Source: Pseudooceanicola nanhaiensis (lineage in GTDB: Bacteria > Pseudomonadota > Alphaproteobacteria > Rhodobacterales > Rhodobacteraceae). From it: a DNA stretch of 64,000 bases. A program made the translations under genes and the position numbers. Below the pieces are notes generated by a model that worked only from the letters and a program-made list of their open reading frames with translations, made no database searches and was not told the origin of the DNA. The DNA is taken from contig NZ_JAIUZP010000006.1 of NCBI RefSeq assembly GCF_020171315.1, forward strand, positions 451,547 to 515,546, written 5' to 3'. Shown here piece by piece: positions 1-8,076 of this stretch (position 1 is its first letter; every line of letters starts with the position of its first letter).

Positions 1-53
1 CGGCGGAGCCGGTGCCCGAGTGGGTCGGCGCGCCGATGAAAATCCGGAAGTGA
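1..53 (+). CDS. 3' end of an unidentified gene (partial)
   Basis: Reading from base 3 gives a sixteen-residue tail, AEPVPEWVGAPMKIRK, followed by TGA at 51-53. The amino-acid composition is plausible for a real C-terminus and the other two frames look less protein-like. The rest of the gene lies before the window, so I cannot name it. A strong hairpin terminator follows at 203-236. Confidence 0.5.
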   Translation, partial: AEPVPEWVGAPMKIRK

Positions 54-202
54 CGGGGACCAAGGCGGCGTCGTCTGGATGCACGGGCCGTTTCCCGCCG
101 GTCTCCTCCATGCGCGCTACAGAGCCGCAACATGGGCAGGAGGCGCCCGGCGGGCCTGCCTGCGGGCGGACCGCCTGAGAAAGAGAAAACCCGAGACAGA
201 GA

Positions 203-236
203 AAAAGGGCAGAGGATCGCTCCTCTGCCCTTTTTC
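203..236. terminator. Bidirectional intrinsic terminator
   Basis: An A-run, a ten-base stem (GGGCAGAGGA / TCCTCTGCCC), a four-base loop and a T-run form a terminator that works on either strand. It sits between the gene ending at 53 on the plus strand and the J-domain gene ending at 299 on the minus strand, so it can serve both. Confidence 0.85.
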
Positions 237-298
237 CTACCCAATTGTCCTGCCGGCGCCCGGGCCGACGCAGGGCCGGCCCGCAGGCCGGGGCTGCC

Positions 299-931
299 TC
301 ACTTGAAGTTGCGGCTGTCCTTGATCTGGTCCCAGGCCCACATGACCTCCTGCAGTTGCTCTTCCTGAGAGCGGTCGCCGCCGTTCATGTCAGGGTGCAG
401 CACCTTAATTAGCGACTTGTAGGCCTTGCGGACCTCGGCCTTGGTCCAATGGTCCTTGCCTTCGAGGATCTCCAGCGCGCGCCGCTCTGTCGGCGGCAGG
501 CGGCGACCCTGGGTCGCGCCCGCGTTGCGGCCCGGGTTGCGGGTCGCGTTGTCCCCCAGCACCTGGTGCGGGTCCTCGATCCCCAGCCGGGCCCAGGCCC
601 GCGCCTCGGGATCACCCAGCGGCTTGGTGGTGCGTTCCCAGACCTTGTCCTTGGACATCTGGGCGTTCATCTCCGCTTCGGTCGTGCCGTCGAAGAAGTT
701 CCACTTCAGGTTGTACTCGCGGATATGCTCCTTGCAGAACCAGAAGTAGTCATCCAGCACGTCGGGGGCCTTGGGCGCCCGGTAGACACCCGGTTCCTCG
801 CACCCCTCATGTTCGCAGACGCGCGTCGAGGTCTCCGAGGCACCGGACATCCCGCGCCGACCGCGCGTGTTCTTTTTCTTCTTTGCCGACGAGACGGACA
901 TGTCGAACCCAAAGGGGTCATTCTTGGCCAT
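299..931 (-). CDS. J-domain co-chaperone-like protein with N-terminal zinc motif
   Basis: This 210-residue protein has two recognisable parts. Residues about 38-72 carry a C-x4-C ... C-x2-H pattern (CEHEGC, then FCKEH) that looks like a small zinc-binding knuckle. Residues about 150-205 form a J-domain with the HPD tripeptide (LHPDMNGGD) that stimulates DnaK-type ATPases. The N-terminus is basic. The gene is divergent from bolA, and J-domain/bolA/cobS/cobT is a neighbourhood I know from Rhodobacteraceae. It is not DnaJ itself, since the G/F-rich and CxxCxGxG regions are missing. Its client protein is unknown. Confidence 0.85.
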   Translation of the reverse strand: MAKNDPFGFDMSVSSAKKKKNTRGRRGMSGASETSTRVCEHEGCEEPGVYRAPKAPDVLDDYFWFCKEHIREYNLKWNFFDGTTEAEMNAQMSKDKVWERTTKPLGDPEARAWARLGIEDPHQVLGDNATRNPGRNAGATQGRRLPPTERRALEILEGKDHWTKAEVRKAYKSLIKVLHPDMNGGDRSQEEQLQEVMWAWDQIKDSRNFK

Positions 932-1004
932 GCGATCACCTTTCCGAGTCAGGCGATGCAGTTTAGACTGATCGCCAGCAGATTGAAGAGGCTGGAGAGA
1001 AAAA

Positions 1005-1262
1005 TTGAGCGTGACGGCAGAGATCCGCGAAAAACTCGAACAGGCGTTTTCGCCGGAAATGCTGGAGGTTGTCGATGACAGCGAACGGCACCGGGGACAC
1101 GCCGGATATCAGGATGGCGGCGAGAGCCACTTCATCGTGACCATGCGGTCGCCGGCCTTTGAAGGCCAGTCCCGCATCGCCCGCCACAGGGCCGTACACA
1201 GCGCCTTGGGCGAGGATCTGATCAGCCGCATCCACGCGCTGAACCTGCATCTGGAAACCTGA
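1005..1262 (+). CDS. bolA: BolA family protein
   Basis: The product has 85 residues and the BolA fold signature, including the conserved RHRAVHSAL segment that supplies a [2Fe-2S] ligand histidine when BolA pairs with a monothiol glutaredoxin. Family members work in iron-sulfur handling and stress-related cell-shape control. A TTG start at 1005 is chosen because GGAGAG lies six bases upstream; a GTG two codons later is the alternative. The gene is divergent from the J-domain gene, with 73 bases between the two starts for both promoters. Confidence 0.88.
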   Translation: MSVTAEIREKLEQAFSPEMLEVVDDSERHRGHAGYQDGGESHFIVTMRSPAFEGQSRIARHRAVHSALGEDLISRIHALNLHLET

Positions 1263-1304
1263 AGCCCGGTGCGGCGGCGCGATGGAATCGCGCCGCTGGC
1301 CCCC

Positions 1305-2030
1305 TTACTCCTCGACGGGCTTGGGGGTGTCGGTGCGTCCCATCACCTGCGCGGCGCGCCGGCGCAGCATCTCCGAGAACCCGGTGTCGAGGGTCTGGGT
1401 ATCCTCGACGCCATTGTCCTTCTCGATGTCCTGCGCACTTTCCTTCGCACCGCCCTGATGACTGGCCTGAGCATTGGCCGCAGGCCCACCGCGCGAGGCC
1501 CCACCAAGCGCGGGCGACGGGCCGCCTGCCCCGGTGGCCGGGCCAAGCCGCCCCGACCCGCCGGGGGCGGGGGGCGTATCATCGCCGGTCTCGTCCGGGT
1601 CTTCGGCCTCGATCTCGGGGCGGTCGACCCCGGCCTGCTCCGGCACCTTGGGCGTCTCCGGCTCGGCCGCCGCGCCCGCGTCATTCGCAGGCGTGTCCGG
1701 CGCGCTCAGGTCCGTGCTCGGGGCCGCGGGCGGCACGAGGATCGCCTTGGGCGCCCCGGCCTCCAGCAGTTCCGGCTGGAACGGCGCCGGGTCCGAGGGC
1801 CGCGGGCGGCGGAAGACCAGCACATGGCGGTAGGTTGTCGTGGTCGAGGTCAGGCCCGAGCGTTCCTCGCTCGGCAGGGTCTCGGCCCGCAGGTATTCCC
1901 AGCCCTCGGCGGCCATGTCGTTCATGACCTGCTCAAGCGCATGGGCGAAACGGCTCTCGGGGGTCTTGACCCCTTTCGCCTTCTGGCCGCGCGACGGAGC
2001 CGGCACCACCTTGTATTCGAAACGCATCAT
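1305..2030 (-). CDS. DUF4177-type protein with long disordered tail
   Basis: Residues 1-75 match the short DUF4177 fold (start RFEYKVVPAP, then a GWEY motif), whose function is unknown. Residues about 85-240 are low in complexity and rich in Pro, Ala, Glu, Asp and Gly, so probably disordered; the final stretch (FSEMLRRRAAQVMGR) looks helical and basic. The ATG at 2030 has GGAG five bases upstream. A 114-base gap separates it from the small membrane protein upstream on the same strand. DUF4177 proteins are usually much shorter, so the tail is a lineage-specific extension. Confidence 0.7.
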   Translation of the reverse strand: MMRFEYKVVPAPSRGQKAKGVKTPESRFAHALEQVMNDMAAEGWEYLRAETLPSEERSGLTSTTTTYRHVLVFRRPRPSDPAPFQPELLEAGAPKAILVPPAAPSTDLSAPDTPANDAGAAAEPETPKVPEQAGVDRPEIEAEDPDETGDDTPPAPGGSGRLGPATGAGGPSPALGGASRGGPAANAQASHQGGAKESAQDIEKDNGVEDTQTLDTGFSEMLRRRAAQVMGRTDTPKPVEE

Positions 2031-2144
2031 GTGACTCCTATGCGCCGGATGGGCGGGCTGATCAAGTCCGGGGCGCGCGGGACAGGGCCATGGGCGATCA
2101 CGGCGCCGTCAGCGCCTGCACAACGGCCCGCGGGACCGCCGGTT

Positions 2145-2315
2145 TCAGCGCTGAAAGTTCTGGTGCACGGTGGCAAGCGGGGCGGTTCCGATCCGCGTGC
2201 CCCCGGCGGTCGCCTGACCGTCCTGAAGCCAGCTGCCGACAATGGCAACGACCGTCATGGTGAGCACGAGGCCCGCGGTCAGGTAGCGTCTGTTCGAATT
2301 GGTGAACATGAACAT
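2145..2315 (-). CDS. Small single-pass membrane protein
   Basis: A 56-codon frame begins MFMFTNSNRRYLTAG and continues into a clear hydrophobic segment (about residues 14-29, LVLTMTVVAIVGSWL), then a short polar tail ending in VHQNFQR. The basic patch before the membrane segment predicts a cytoplasmic N-terminus. ATGs at 2315 and 2309 are both possible, and the ribosome site is weak. It lies directly downstream of the terminator that ends the sigma/anti-sigma pair, on the same strand, so it could be a sigma-dependent target; that is inference. I do not recognise the family. Confidence 0.6.
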   Translation of the reverse strand: MFMFTNSNRRYLTAGLVLTMTVVAIVGSWLQDGQATAGGTRIGTAPLATVHQNFQR

Positions 2316-2415
2316 AGTGAGTCTTTATTCCAGTTGCCTCGGCGCGCGAACACGAGTTTCGCGGCACTGCAGCATCAACTAGGTCGGTGATACTCCCAAG
2401 GCCAGTGTCGGACAA

Positions 2416-2449
2416 GAAAAAACGCGGCTCGGCAGAAATGTGCCGCGGC
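2416..2449 (-). terminator. Intrinsic terminator after the sigma/anti-sigma operon
   Basis: On the minus strand a CGCGGC/GCCGCG stem, with an alternative inner CGGCA/TGCCG stem, is followed at once by six T. It lies 13 bases after the anti-sigma stop codon. Confidence 0.8.
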
Positions 2450-2461
2450 GAGGCAACCCGG

Positions 2462-3160
2462 TCAGAGGGTTTCCGCCACCCCGGTTGCCAGCACGGCGCC
2501 GGTGGGCGCCCCGGTGGGCGAGCCGCCCGCCGGTTCGTCCGAGATCGCCAGCGTCGCCCCCGACAGCACCCTCGCCAGTTCCGGCGGCAGGCGCAATTCC
2601 ACGCTCTCCGCCCCGTCGGGCCAGACCATGACAGAGACTGGCGCGGCCGTCCCGGCGATCAGCCAGACCTCCAGCGCGCGTCCCGGCTGCGGCCCGCCGT
2701 TCAGGCGCACCAGACGCAGTTCGCTGGCCGCGCTGTCGTATTCGGCGCGGAAATGCACCGGGGTGTCGACGCGGCCGATCTCGGCCACCACGTCGGTGCG
2801 CAGCGGCATCGCCGGGCGCAGCAGGTCAAAGCTGATCGCGCCCCAGAGGACCACGGCCGCAAGCGCCGCCCCCACCGCGATCTGCGGCAGGCCGAGACGG
2901 CGCCAGAAGGGCACGGTGTCATCGGGGAAGATCCGCCCGGTGATGGCATGCCAGACGCGGGCCGGCGGGGTGACCTCGGGCATGTCGTCCGTCAGCCGCC
3001 CGAAGCGGTCGGACCAATCGGCGACCTCGGCGCGCAGCGTGGCATTGGTGGCAAGGCTGCTCTCCACCGCGGCCACCTGCGCAGGCGCCAGCAGGCCCAG
3101 CACGTATTCCGCCGCGAGGATGTGGTCCTCGTCCCTGGTCTTGTCCGCCGCGCTGCTCAT
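2462..3160 (-). CDS. Membrane anti-sigma factor, RskA-like
   Basis: The 232-residue product has a cytoplasmic N-terminal part with the HILAAEYVLGLL motif typical of RskA-type anti-sigma factors, one membrane segment at about residues 93-115, and an external C-terminal domain of the RskA C-terminal type. No zinc-binding HxxxCxxC motif is present, so it is not a ChrR/RsrA-type redox switch. Its ATG overlaps the sigma-factor stop in ATGA, so the two are translationally coupled. The likely role is to hold the partner sigma at the membrane until an unknown envelope signal releases it, perhaps by proteolysis. Confidence 0.85.
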   Translation of the reverse strand: MSSAADKTRDEDHILAAEYVLGLLAPAQVAAVESSLATNATLRAEVADWSDRFGRLTDDMPEVTPPARVWHAITGRIFPDDTVPFWRRLGLPQIAVGAALAAVVLWGAISFDLLRPAMPLRTDVVAEIGRVDTPVHFRAEYDSAASELRLVRLNGGPQPGRALEVWLIAGTAAPVSVMVWPDGAESVELRLPPELARVLSGATLAISDEPAGGSPTGAPTGAVLATGVAETL

Positions 3161-3723
3161 CGCGTGAGGCACTCCCGCAGTTTGATCAGGCTCCGCCGGA
3201 GCCACGTCCGCATCGTGTTGACCGGCACGTCGAAGCGCTTGGCCAGTTCGGCATAGGTTTCGCCCAGAAGATAGGCACGCTGCACCGCGTCGGAGCGATC
3301 CCGTTCAAGCTCGCCGAAACAGCGCAGAAGCTGCGCCCGGTCCGAGGAGGCGATGGCCGAGGCCTCCGGGTTTGGTGTCCCGTCGGGCACGTCCTCCGCC
3401 TGATCGAGGGACGTGCCCGCGGCCCGCCTCTTGCGCAACCGGTCGATGGCGTGGTTGCGCGCGATCGTGATCAGCCATGTCATCGGGCTGTATCCGACCA
3501 CCCTGTACCTGTCCGCGTTGCACCAGATCTTGACGTAGATTTCCTGCAAGGCGTCCTCGGCTTCCTGCTCTCGTGACAAGATACGTAAGCAGACGCCAAA
3601 AAGTTTCGCAGAGGTGAGCTGATAAAGTCGTCCGAAGGCCGCGCGATCTCCCATGGCCGTGCGGGCGAGGAGATCTTCCAGCTCCTCCAGCGCCGCGGTG
3701 CCTGCCCGTTCCATCGTTGCCAT
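3157..3723 (-). CDS. ECF-type RNA polymerase sigma factor
   Basis: This 188-residue protein shows sigma region 2 (residues about 25-95, including [11 protein letters not shown] and [20 protein letters not shown]) and region 4 (about 130-185, with the helix-turn-helix [21 protein letters not shown]). There is no region 1 or 3, which marks an ECF sigma. The ATG at 3723 follows GGGGGA by four bases; a second ATG at 3714 is possible. It overlaps the anti-sigma gene by four bases and is divergent from cobS, with about 170 bases between them. The regulon is unknown, though such pairs usually control their own promoter. Confidence 0.92.
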   Translation of the reverse strand: MATMERAGTAALEELEDLLARTAMGDRAAFGRLYQLTSAKLFGVCLRILSREQEAEDALQEIYVKIWCNADRYRVVGYSPMTWLITIARNHAIDRLRKRRAAGTSLDQAEDVPDGTPNPEASAIASSDRAQLLRCFGELERDRSDAVQRAYLLGETYAELAKRFDVPVNTMRTWLRRSLIKLRECLTR

Positions 3724-3894
3724 GCATTCCCCCGGCTGACCCACCTGCCCGCCGTTTCGGCGGCGCCCTTCACCGACCCGGGATCGGGCACGTCCATTTT
3801 GCCCTTTCCCTTGTCTAGCTCTTCGATATGTTGCAAGGCGGACGGGCCCCGCGGGCCCCAAGCCCCCATTTTCGAACAGAAGGACAGCCACACC

Positions 3895-4878
3895 ATGGCC
3901 GACGGAACCATCGATATCAATGCAAAGCCGACCGAAGAGATCTCGGTCCGCGAAGTTTTCGGCATCGATACGGACATGGTCGTGAAAGGCTTCGAAGAGC
4001 GCACCGACCGCGTCCCCGAAATCGACCCGACCTACAAGTTTGACCCCGATACCACCCTCGCCATCCTCGCCGGTTTCTCGCACAACCGCCGCGTCATGGT
4101 GCAGGGCTACCACGGTACGGGCAAATCGACCCATATCGAACAGGTGGCTGCACGGCTGAACTGGCCCTGCGTCCGCGTCAACCTCGACAGCCACATCTCC
4201 CGGATCGACCTGATCGGCAAGGATGCCATCAAGCTGAAGGATGGCGTGCAGGTTACCGAATTCCACGAGGGCATCCTGCCCTGGGCCCTGCGCAACCCCA
4301 CTGCCATCGTCTTCGACGAATACGATGCGGGCCGCGCGGACGTGATGTTCGTGATCCAGCGGGTTCTGGAAACCGACGGCAAGCTGACCCTTCTGGACCA
4401 GAACGAGGTCATCACGCCGAACAAGTACTTCCGCCTGTTCGCCACCTCGAACACCGTGGGCCTCGGCGATACCACCGGCCTCTACCACGGCACCCAGCAG
4501 ATCAACCAGGCCCAGATGGACCGCTGGTCGCTCGTCGCCACGCTGAACTACCTCAGCCATGACGCCGAGGCCGCCATCGTCCTGTCCAAGGCGCCGCATT
4601 ACAACAACGAGAAGGGCCGCAAGACCGTCGCGCAGATGGTGACGCTCGCCGGCCTGACCCGGACCGCCTTCATGAACGGCGATCTCTCGACCGTGATGTC
4701 GCCCCGGACCGTGATCACCTGGGCCCAGAACGCCGAGATCTTCCGCAACGTGGGCTATGCCTTCCGCCTGACCTTCCTCAACAAGTGCGACGAGCTTGAA
4801 CGCCAGACCGTGGCCGAGTTCTTCCAGCGCTGCTTCGACGAGGAACTGCCGGAAAGCGCCGCCTCGATCGCAAGCTGA
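3895..4878 (+). CDS. cobS: Cobaltochelatase subunit CobS
   Basis: CobS is the AAA+ ATPase of the aerobic CobNST chelatase, which inserts cobalt into hydrogenobyrinic acid a,c-diamide during cobalamin synthesis. The 327-residue product has the Walker A motif GYHGTGKST at about residues 71-79, a Walker B-like IVFDEYD and a sensor segment ATSNTVG, and the length is usual for the family. AAGGAC lies upstream of the ATG. The partner cobT is downstream, separated by two small genes. The large subunit CobN is not in the window. Confidence 0.95.
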   Translation: MADGTIDINAKPTEEISVREVFGIDTDMVVKGFEERTDRVPEIDPTYKFDPDTTLAILAGFSHNRRVMVQGYHGTGKSTHIEQVAARLNWPCVRVNLDSHISRIDLIGKDAIKLKDGVQVTEFHEGILPWALRNPTAIVFDEYDAGRADVMFVIQRVLETDGKLTLLDQNEVITPNKYFRLFATSNTVGLGDTTGLYHGTQQINQAQMDRWSLVATLNYLSHDAEAAIVLSKAPHYNNEKGRKTVAQMVTLAGLTRTAFMNGDLSTVMSPRTVITWAQNAEIFRNVGYAFRLTFLNKCDELERQTVAEFFQRCFDEELPESAASIAS

Positions 4879-4901
4879 TCCAGGAGGGGGAGGACCGCGC
4901 C

Positions 4902-5582
4902 ATGCATATCGGCCTGATTGGCGGTATCGGTGTCGCGGCCTCCCTCGTCTACTACGACAAGCTCGCGCGGCGCGTGGCCGAAACCGGCCAGCCGCTCGAG
5001 ATGACCCTCGTTCACGCGGATGTCCGCCAACTGATCGAGAACAACCTCGCATGGCGCCCCGAGGCGCAGGCCGAGATCTTCCGCATCCTCATCGACCGTC
5101 TACAGGCCGCGGGCGCCGACTGCGCCACGCTGACCTCGCTCGGGGCGCATTTCTGCTATCCCGAGACCGCCGCCCTCTCCTCCCTGCCCCTCGTCAGCGC
5201 CATCGCGCCGCTGGACGATCACTTCGCCGGGCTGGGGTTGAAGAAGGTCGGCCTGCTCGGCACCGCGAATACGATGCGCACCCGTCTCTTCGGCCAGATG
5301 ACGCGGGTTCAGGCGGTGGCGCCCACCGGTGATCTGGACGCGCTCGGCGCGCTCTACCAGTCCGTCGCCGTCGCCGGCACCTGCAGCGAGACACAGCGGC
5401 AGGCCTTCTTCGACGCGGGCCGCGCGATGGTCGAGGAACAGGGCGCCGAGGCGGTGATCCTCGCAGGCACCGACCTGAACCTCGCCTTCGACGGGCGCGA
5501 CCCCGGCTATCCTGTCCATGATGCGCTCGACGTTCACGTGGCGCTGCTGGCCGATCTGGCGACCGGGCGGGCCCAGCTGTGA
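4902..5582 (+). CDS. Aspartate/glutamate racemase family protein lacking both catalytic cysteines
   Basis: The fold is clear from the N-terminal MHIGLIGGIG, the internal VGLLGTANTM and the duplicated-domain length of 226 residues. Cofactor-independent racemases of this family use two cysteines, in CTN-like and GCTE-like motifs. Here the first region reads ADCATLTSLGAHF, which puts Thr78 at the first cysteine position, and the second reads ILAGTDLNL, with Gly179 at the second. Two other cysteines (74 and 85) flank the first site. Racemase activity is therefore doubtful. It lies 23 bases after cobS and its stop overlaps the next gene. Confidence 0.8.
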   Translation: MHIGLIGGIGVAASLVYYDKLARRVAETGQPLEMTLVHADVRQLIENNLAWRPEAQAEIFRILIDRLQAAGADCATLTSLGAHFCYPETAALSSLPLVSAIAPLDDHFAGLGLKKVGLLGTANTMRTRLFGQMTRVQAVAPTGDLDALGALYQSVAVAGTCSETQRQAFFDAGRAMVEEQGAEAVILAGTDLNLAFDGRDPGYPVHDALDVHVALLADLATGRAQL

Positions 5583-5926
5583 TCCGCCGTCTCGCGTGTC
5601 TCATGCTCCTGCAGGCCGGTCTCCTGCCGGTCCCTGTGCAGGCCCTGCCGATCCTCGCGGACCCGAACGCGAAATGCACCGCCTTCTACCGGGCGCTGAC
5701 CCGCTTCGACGGTGCCACGCCCGCCTTTGCCCTGCCCGGGGAGGAGGCCGAGCGACTCGCCCGCCTCTTTGCCACCCGCACGCAGGCCCCCGAACGCAGC
5801 ATCACGCAGCGCCGCCTGTCGATCGAACGCGACCTGCGCCGGCTCTCCGGCGCGACCGAGGGCCCCGTCTTCGAACGCCTCGCGCGCATCGCCGAGGACT
5901 GCGCCGCGCGGCTGGCGCAGGAGTGA
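5579..5926 (+). CDS. Small secreted protein of unknown function
   Basis: The 115-residue product starts with GTG overlapping the racemase stop (GTGA), which implies translational coupling. Residues 1-22 form a signal peptide ([20 protein letters not shown], probable cut after VQA). The mature part is helical and charged with two cysteines (KCTAFYRAL near its start, [10 protein letters not shown] at its end) that could form a disulfide. I do not recognise a family. Its place between cobS and cobT may only reflect operon history. Confidence 0.65.
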   Translation: MIRRLACLMLLQAGLLPVPVQALPILADPNAKCTAFYRALTRFDGATPAFALPGEEAERLARLFATRTQAPERSITQRRLSIERDLRRLSGATEGPVFERLARIAEDCAARLAQE

Positions 5927-6014
5927 GCGCCCCGCCCCGGGGAGGCCTGCGAAAATTCCGCCCCCTGCGCGCATCCTCTTGCCGCCGCCCCGGCGGAGTG
6001 CTTTACCTCTCCCC

Positions 6015-7895
6015 ATGAGCAAGCCCACCGACAACCCCGCAGATCCGTTCAAGAAGGCGCTCGCCGAGGCCACCAAGGTCATGGCCAACGATCCGGAGCT
6101 GACGGTGAATTATTCGGTCGACCCCTCGGGCAAGACCGCCGACACGATCCGCCTGCCGCAGGTCAGCCGCCGCATGACCAAGGACGAGGTCCTGCAGGCT
6201 CGTGGTGCCGCCGATGCGCTCGCGCTGCACCACCGCTACCACGATGCGGCGACGCATACGAAATACGCCCCCCCGGGCCAGATGGCGCGCGACCTCTACG
6301 AGGCGATGGAAACCGCCCGCTGCGAGGCCATGGGCGCCCGCGACATGCCCGGCACCGCCAAGAACATCGACGCCAAGATCGGCGCCGAGGCCCGGCGCAT
6401 GGGCTATGACCAGATCAAGCAGGCCGCCGATGCGCCCCTGCCGGTGGCCGCGGGCTACCTGATCCGCCACCTCGCCACCGGGCGCGAGATGCCCGAGGGC
6501 GCGCAGAACGTCATGGAACTGTGGCGGCCCTTCATCGAGGAACAGGCCGGCGCGACGCTGGAAGACCTGCAGGAGATGCTCTCGGACCAGCAGGCCTTCG
6601 CCCGCTTCGCCCGCCGCATCATCGAGGACCTCGGCTATGGCGACCAGCTGGGCGAGGACCCGGACGGCACCGATGACGAGGCCGCGGACGAGGCCGAGGA
6701 CCAGGGCGGCAACGACGACGAGGAGCCGGATAGCACCGGGCAGGACGAGGATCAGGATCCCGAAAGCGACGCCTCCCCGGAGCAGAGCCAGGAGGAGCAG
6801 CAGGACAGCTCCGAGGCGCAGGTCTCCATGGACGACATGGCCGACGAGGAGATGTCCGAAGAGGCCGAGATGCCCGAGGGCGAGGCCCCGCTGGAGCCCC
6901 CCGCCCCGCAGCCCGTCTCCGACGCCGATCCGAATTACACGGTCTACGATGCCTCCTTCGACGAGGAAGTCCTCGCCGAGGAACTGGCCGACCCCGATGA
7001 GCTGGAGCGCCTGCGCGCCTACCTCGACCAGCAGCTCGACCCGCTGAAAGGCGCGGTGTCGCGGCTGGCGAACAAGCTGCAGCGCCGTCTTCAGGCACAG
7101 CAGAACCGCTCGTGGGAATTCGACCGCGAGGAAGGCATCCTCGACGCGGGTCGCCTCGCGCGCGTGGTGGCCAACCCGACCACGCCGCTCTCCTTCAAGA
7201 TCGAGAAGGACACCGAGTTCCGCGACACCGTGGTGACGCTGCTGCTCGACAACTCCGGCTCGATGCGCGGCCGCCCGATCTCGATCGCGGCGATCTGTGC
7301 CGACGTGCTGGCCCGGACGCTGGAGCGCTGCAACGTGAAGGTCGAGATCCTCGGCTTCACCACCCGCGCGTGGAAAGGCGGGCAGAGCCGCGAGAAGTGG
7401 CTGCAGGACGGCCGTCCGCAGCAGCCCGGCCGCCTGAACGACCTGCGCCACATCGTCTACAAGAGCGCCGATGCGCCCTGGCGCCGCGCGCGCCCGAACC
7501 TCGGGCTGATGATGAAGGAAGGCCTCCTGAAGGAGAACATCGACGGCGAGGCGCTGGAATGGGCGCACCGCCGGATGGTGAACCGCCGCGAGGTCCGCAA
7601 AATCCTCATGGTGATCTCCGACGGGGCTCCGGTGGACGATTCGACGCTCTCGGTGAACCCGGCCAACTTCCTCGAAAAGCACCTGCGCGACGTGATCGCC
7701 ATGATCGAGAAGCGCAAGGCGGTGGAACTGCTGGCCATCGGCATCGGCCACGACGTGACCCGCTACTACGACCGCGCCGTGACGATCACCGACGTGGACC
7801 AGCTGGCGGGTGCCATGACCGAACAGCTCGCAGGGCTCTTCGACACCGATCCGCGCGCCCGCGCCCGGGTGCTGGGGATGCGCAAGGTCAGCTGA
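6015..7895 (+). CDS. cobT: Cobaltochelatase subunit CobT
   Basis: CobT is the von Willebrand-factor-A partner of CobS in the CobNST cobalt chelatase. The 626-residue product has an N-terminal helical domain, a very acidic linker (about residues 212-310, rich in Asp, Glu, Gln and Ser) and a C-terminal VWA domain with the MIDAS motif DNSGSM at about residue 412. This architecture and length are normal. The ATG at 6015 begins [12 protein letters not shown], and ribosome-site support is weak. The same acidic linker occurs in BchD/ChlD-type chelatase subunits, but the domain order and the neighbouring cobS identify CobT. Confidence 0.95.
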   Translation: MSKPTDNPADPFKKALAEATKVMANDPELTVNYSVDPSGKTADTIRLPQVSRRMTKDEVLQARGAADALALHHRYHDAATHTKYAPPGQMARDLYEAMETARCEAMGARDMPGTAKNIDAKIGAEARRMGYDQIKQAADAPLPVAAGYLIRHLATGREMPEGAQNVMELWRPFIEEQAGATLEDLQEMLSDQQAFARFARRIIEDLGYGDQLGEDPDGTDDEAADEAEDQGGNDDEEPDSTGQDEDQDPESDASPEQSQEEQQDSSEAQVSMDDMADEEMSEEAEMPEGEAPLEPPAPQPVSDADPNYTVYDASFDEEVLAEELADPDELERLRAYLDQQLDPLKGAVSRLANKLQRRLQAQQNRSWEFDREEGILDAGRLARVVANPTTPLSFKIEKDTEFRDTVVTLLLDNSGSMRGRPISIAAICADVLARTLERCNVKVEILGFTTRAWKGGQSREKWLQDGRPQQPGRLNDLRHIVYKSADAPWRRARPNLGLMMKEGLLKENIDGEALEWAHRRMVNRREVRKILMVISDGAPVDDSTLSVNPANFLEKHLRDVIAMIEKRKAVELLAIGIGHDVTRYYDRAVTITDVDQLAGAMTEQLAGLFDTDPRARARVLGMRKVS

Positions 7896-7911
7896 CGGCC
7901 CGCCCGGCCGA

Positions 7912-8000
7912 GGCCCCGGGGCGCTGCCCCGGACCCCGGGATATTTCCGGCAAGAAAATGAGGGCACCCCGCATTTTCTTGCCCTCAAATATCCCCGCCG
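7912..8000. repeat. Intergenic stem-loop repeat, two copies head to head
   Basis: A G/C-rich hairpin (GGGGCGCTGCCCC) leads into GGATATTTCCGGCAAGAAAATG. After an eleven-base spacer the reverse complement returns as CATTTTCTTGCC...AAATATCC (right arm 7971-7995). The result is one long imperfect hairpin between cobT and the aminopeptidase gene. Related single copies occur at 10630, 41339 and, partly, 63922. Confidence 0.8.
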
Positions 8001-8076
8001 GAGGCCCGTCCCCGTGCCCCGCACGGGGACCAACAAGGACGTGCGCCGCAGGCGCGCAATTCGGAAAGGCACCGCC

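Noticed and set aside
2098..2415. A 105-codon minus-strand frame over the small membrane-protein gene
   Set aside because: It overlaps the better 56-codon frame, runs through the leader next to the terminator and has no hydrophobic or domain pattern.
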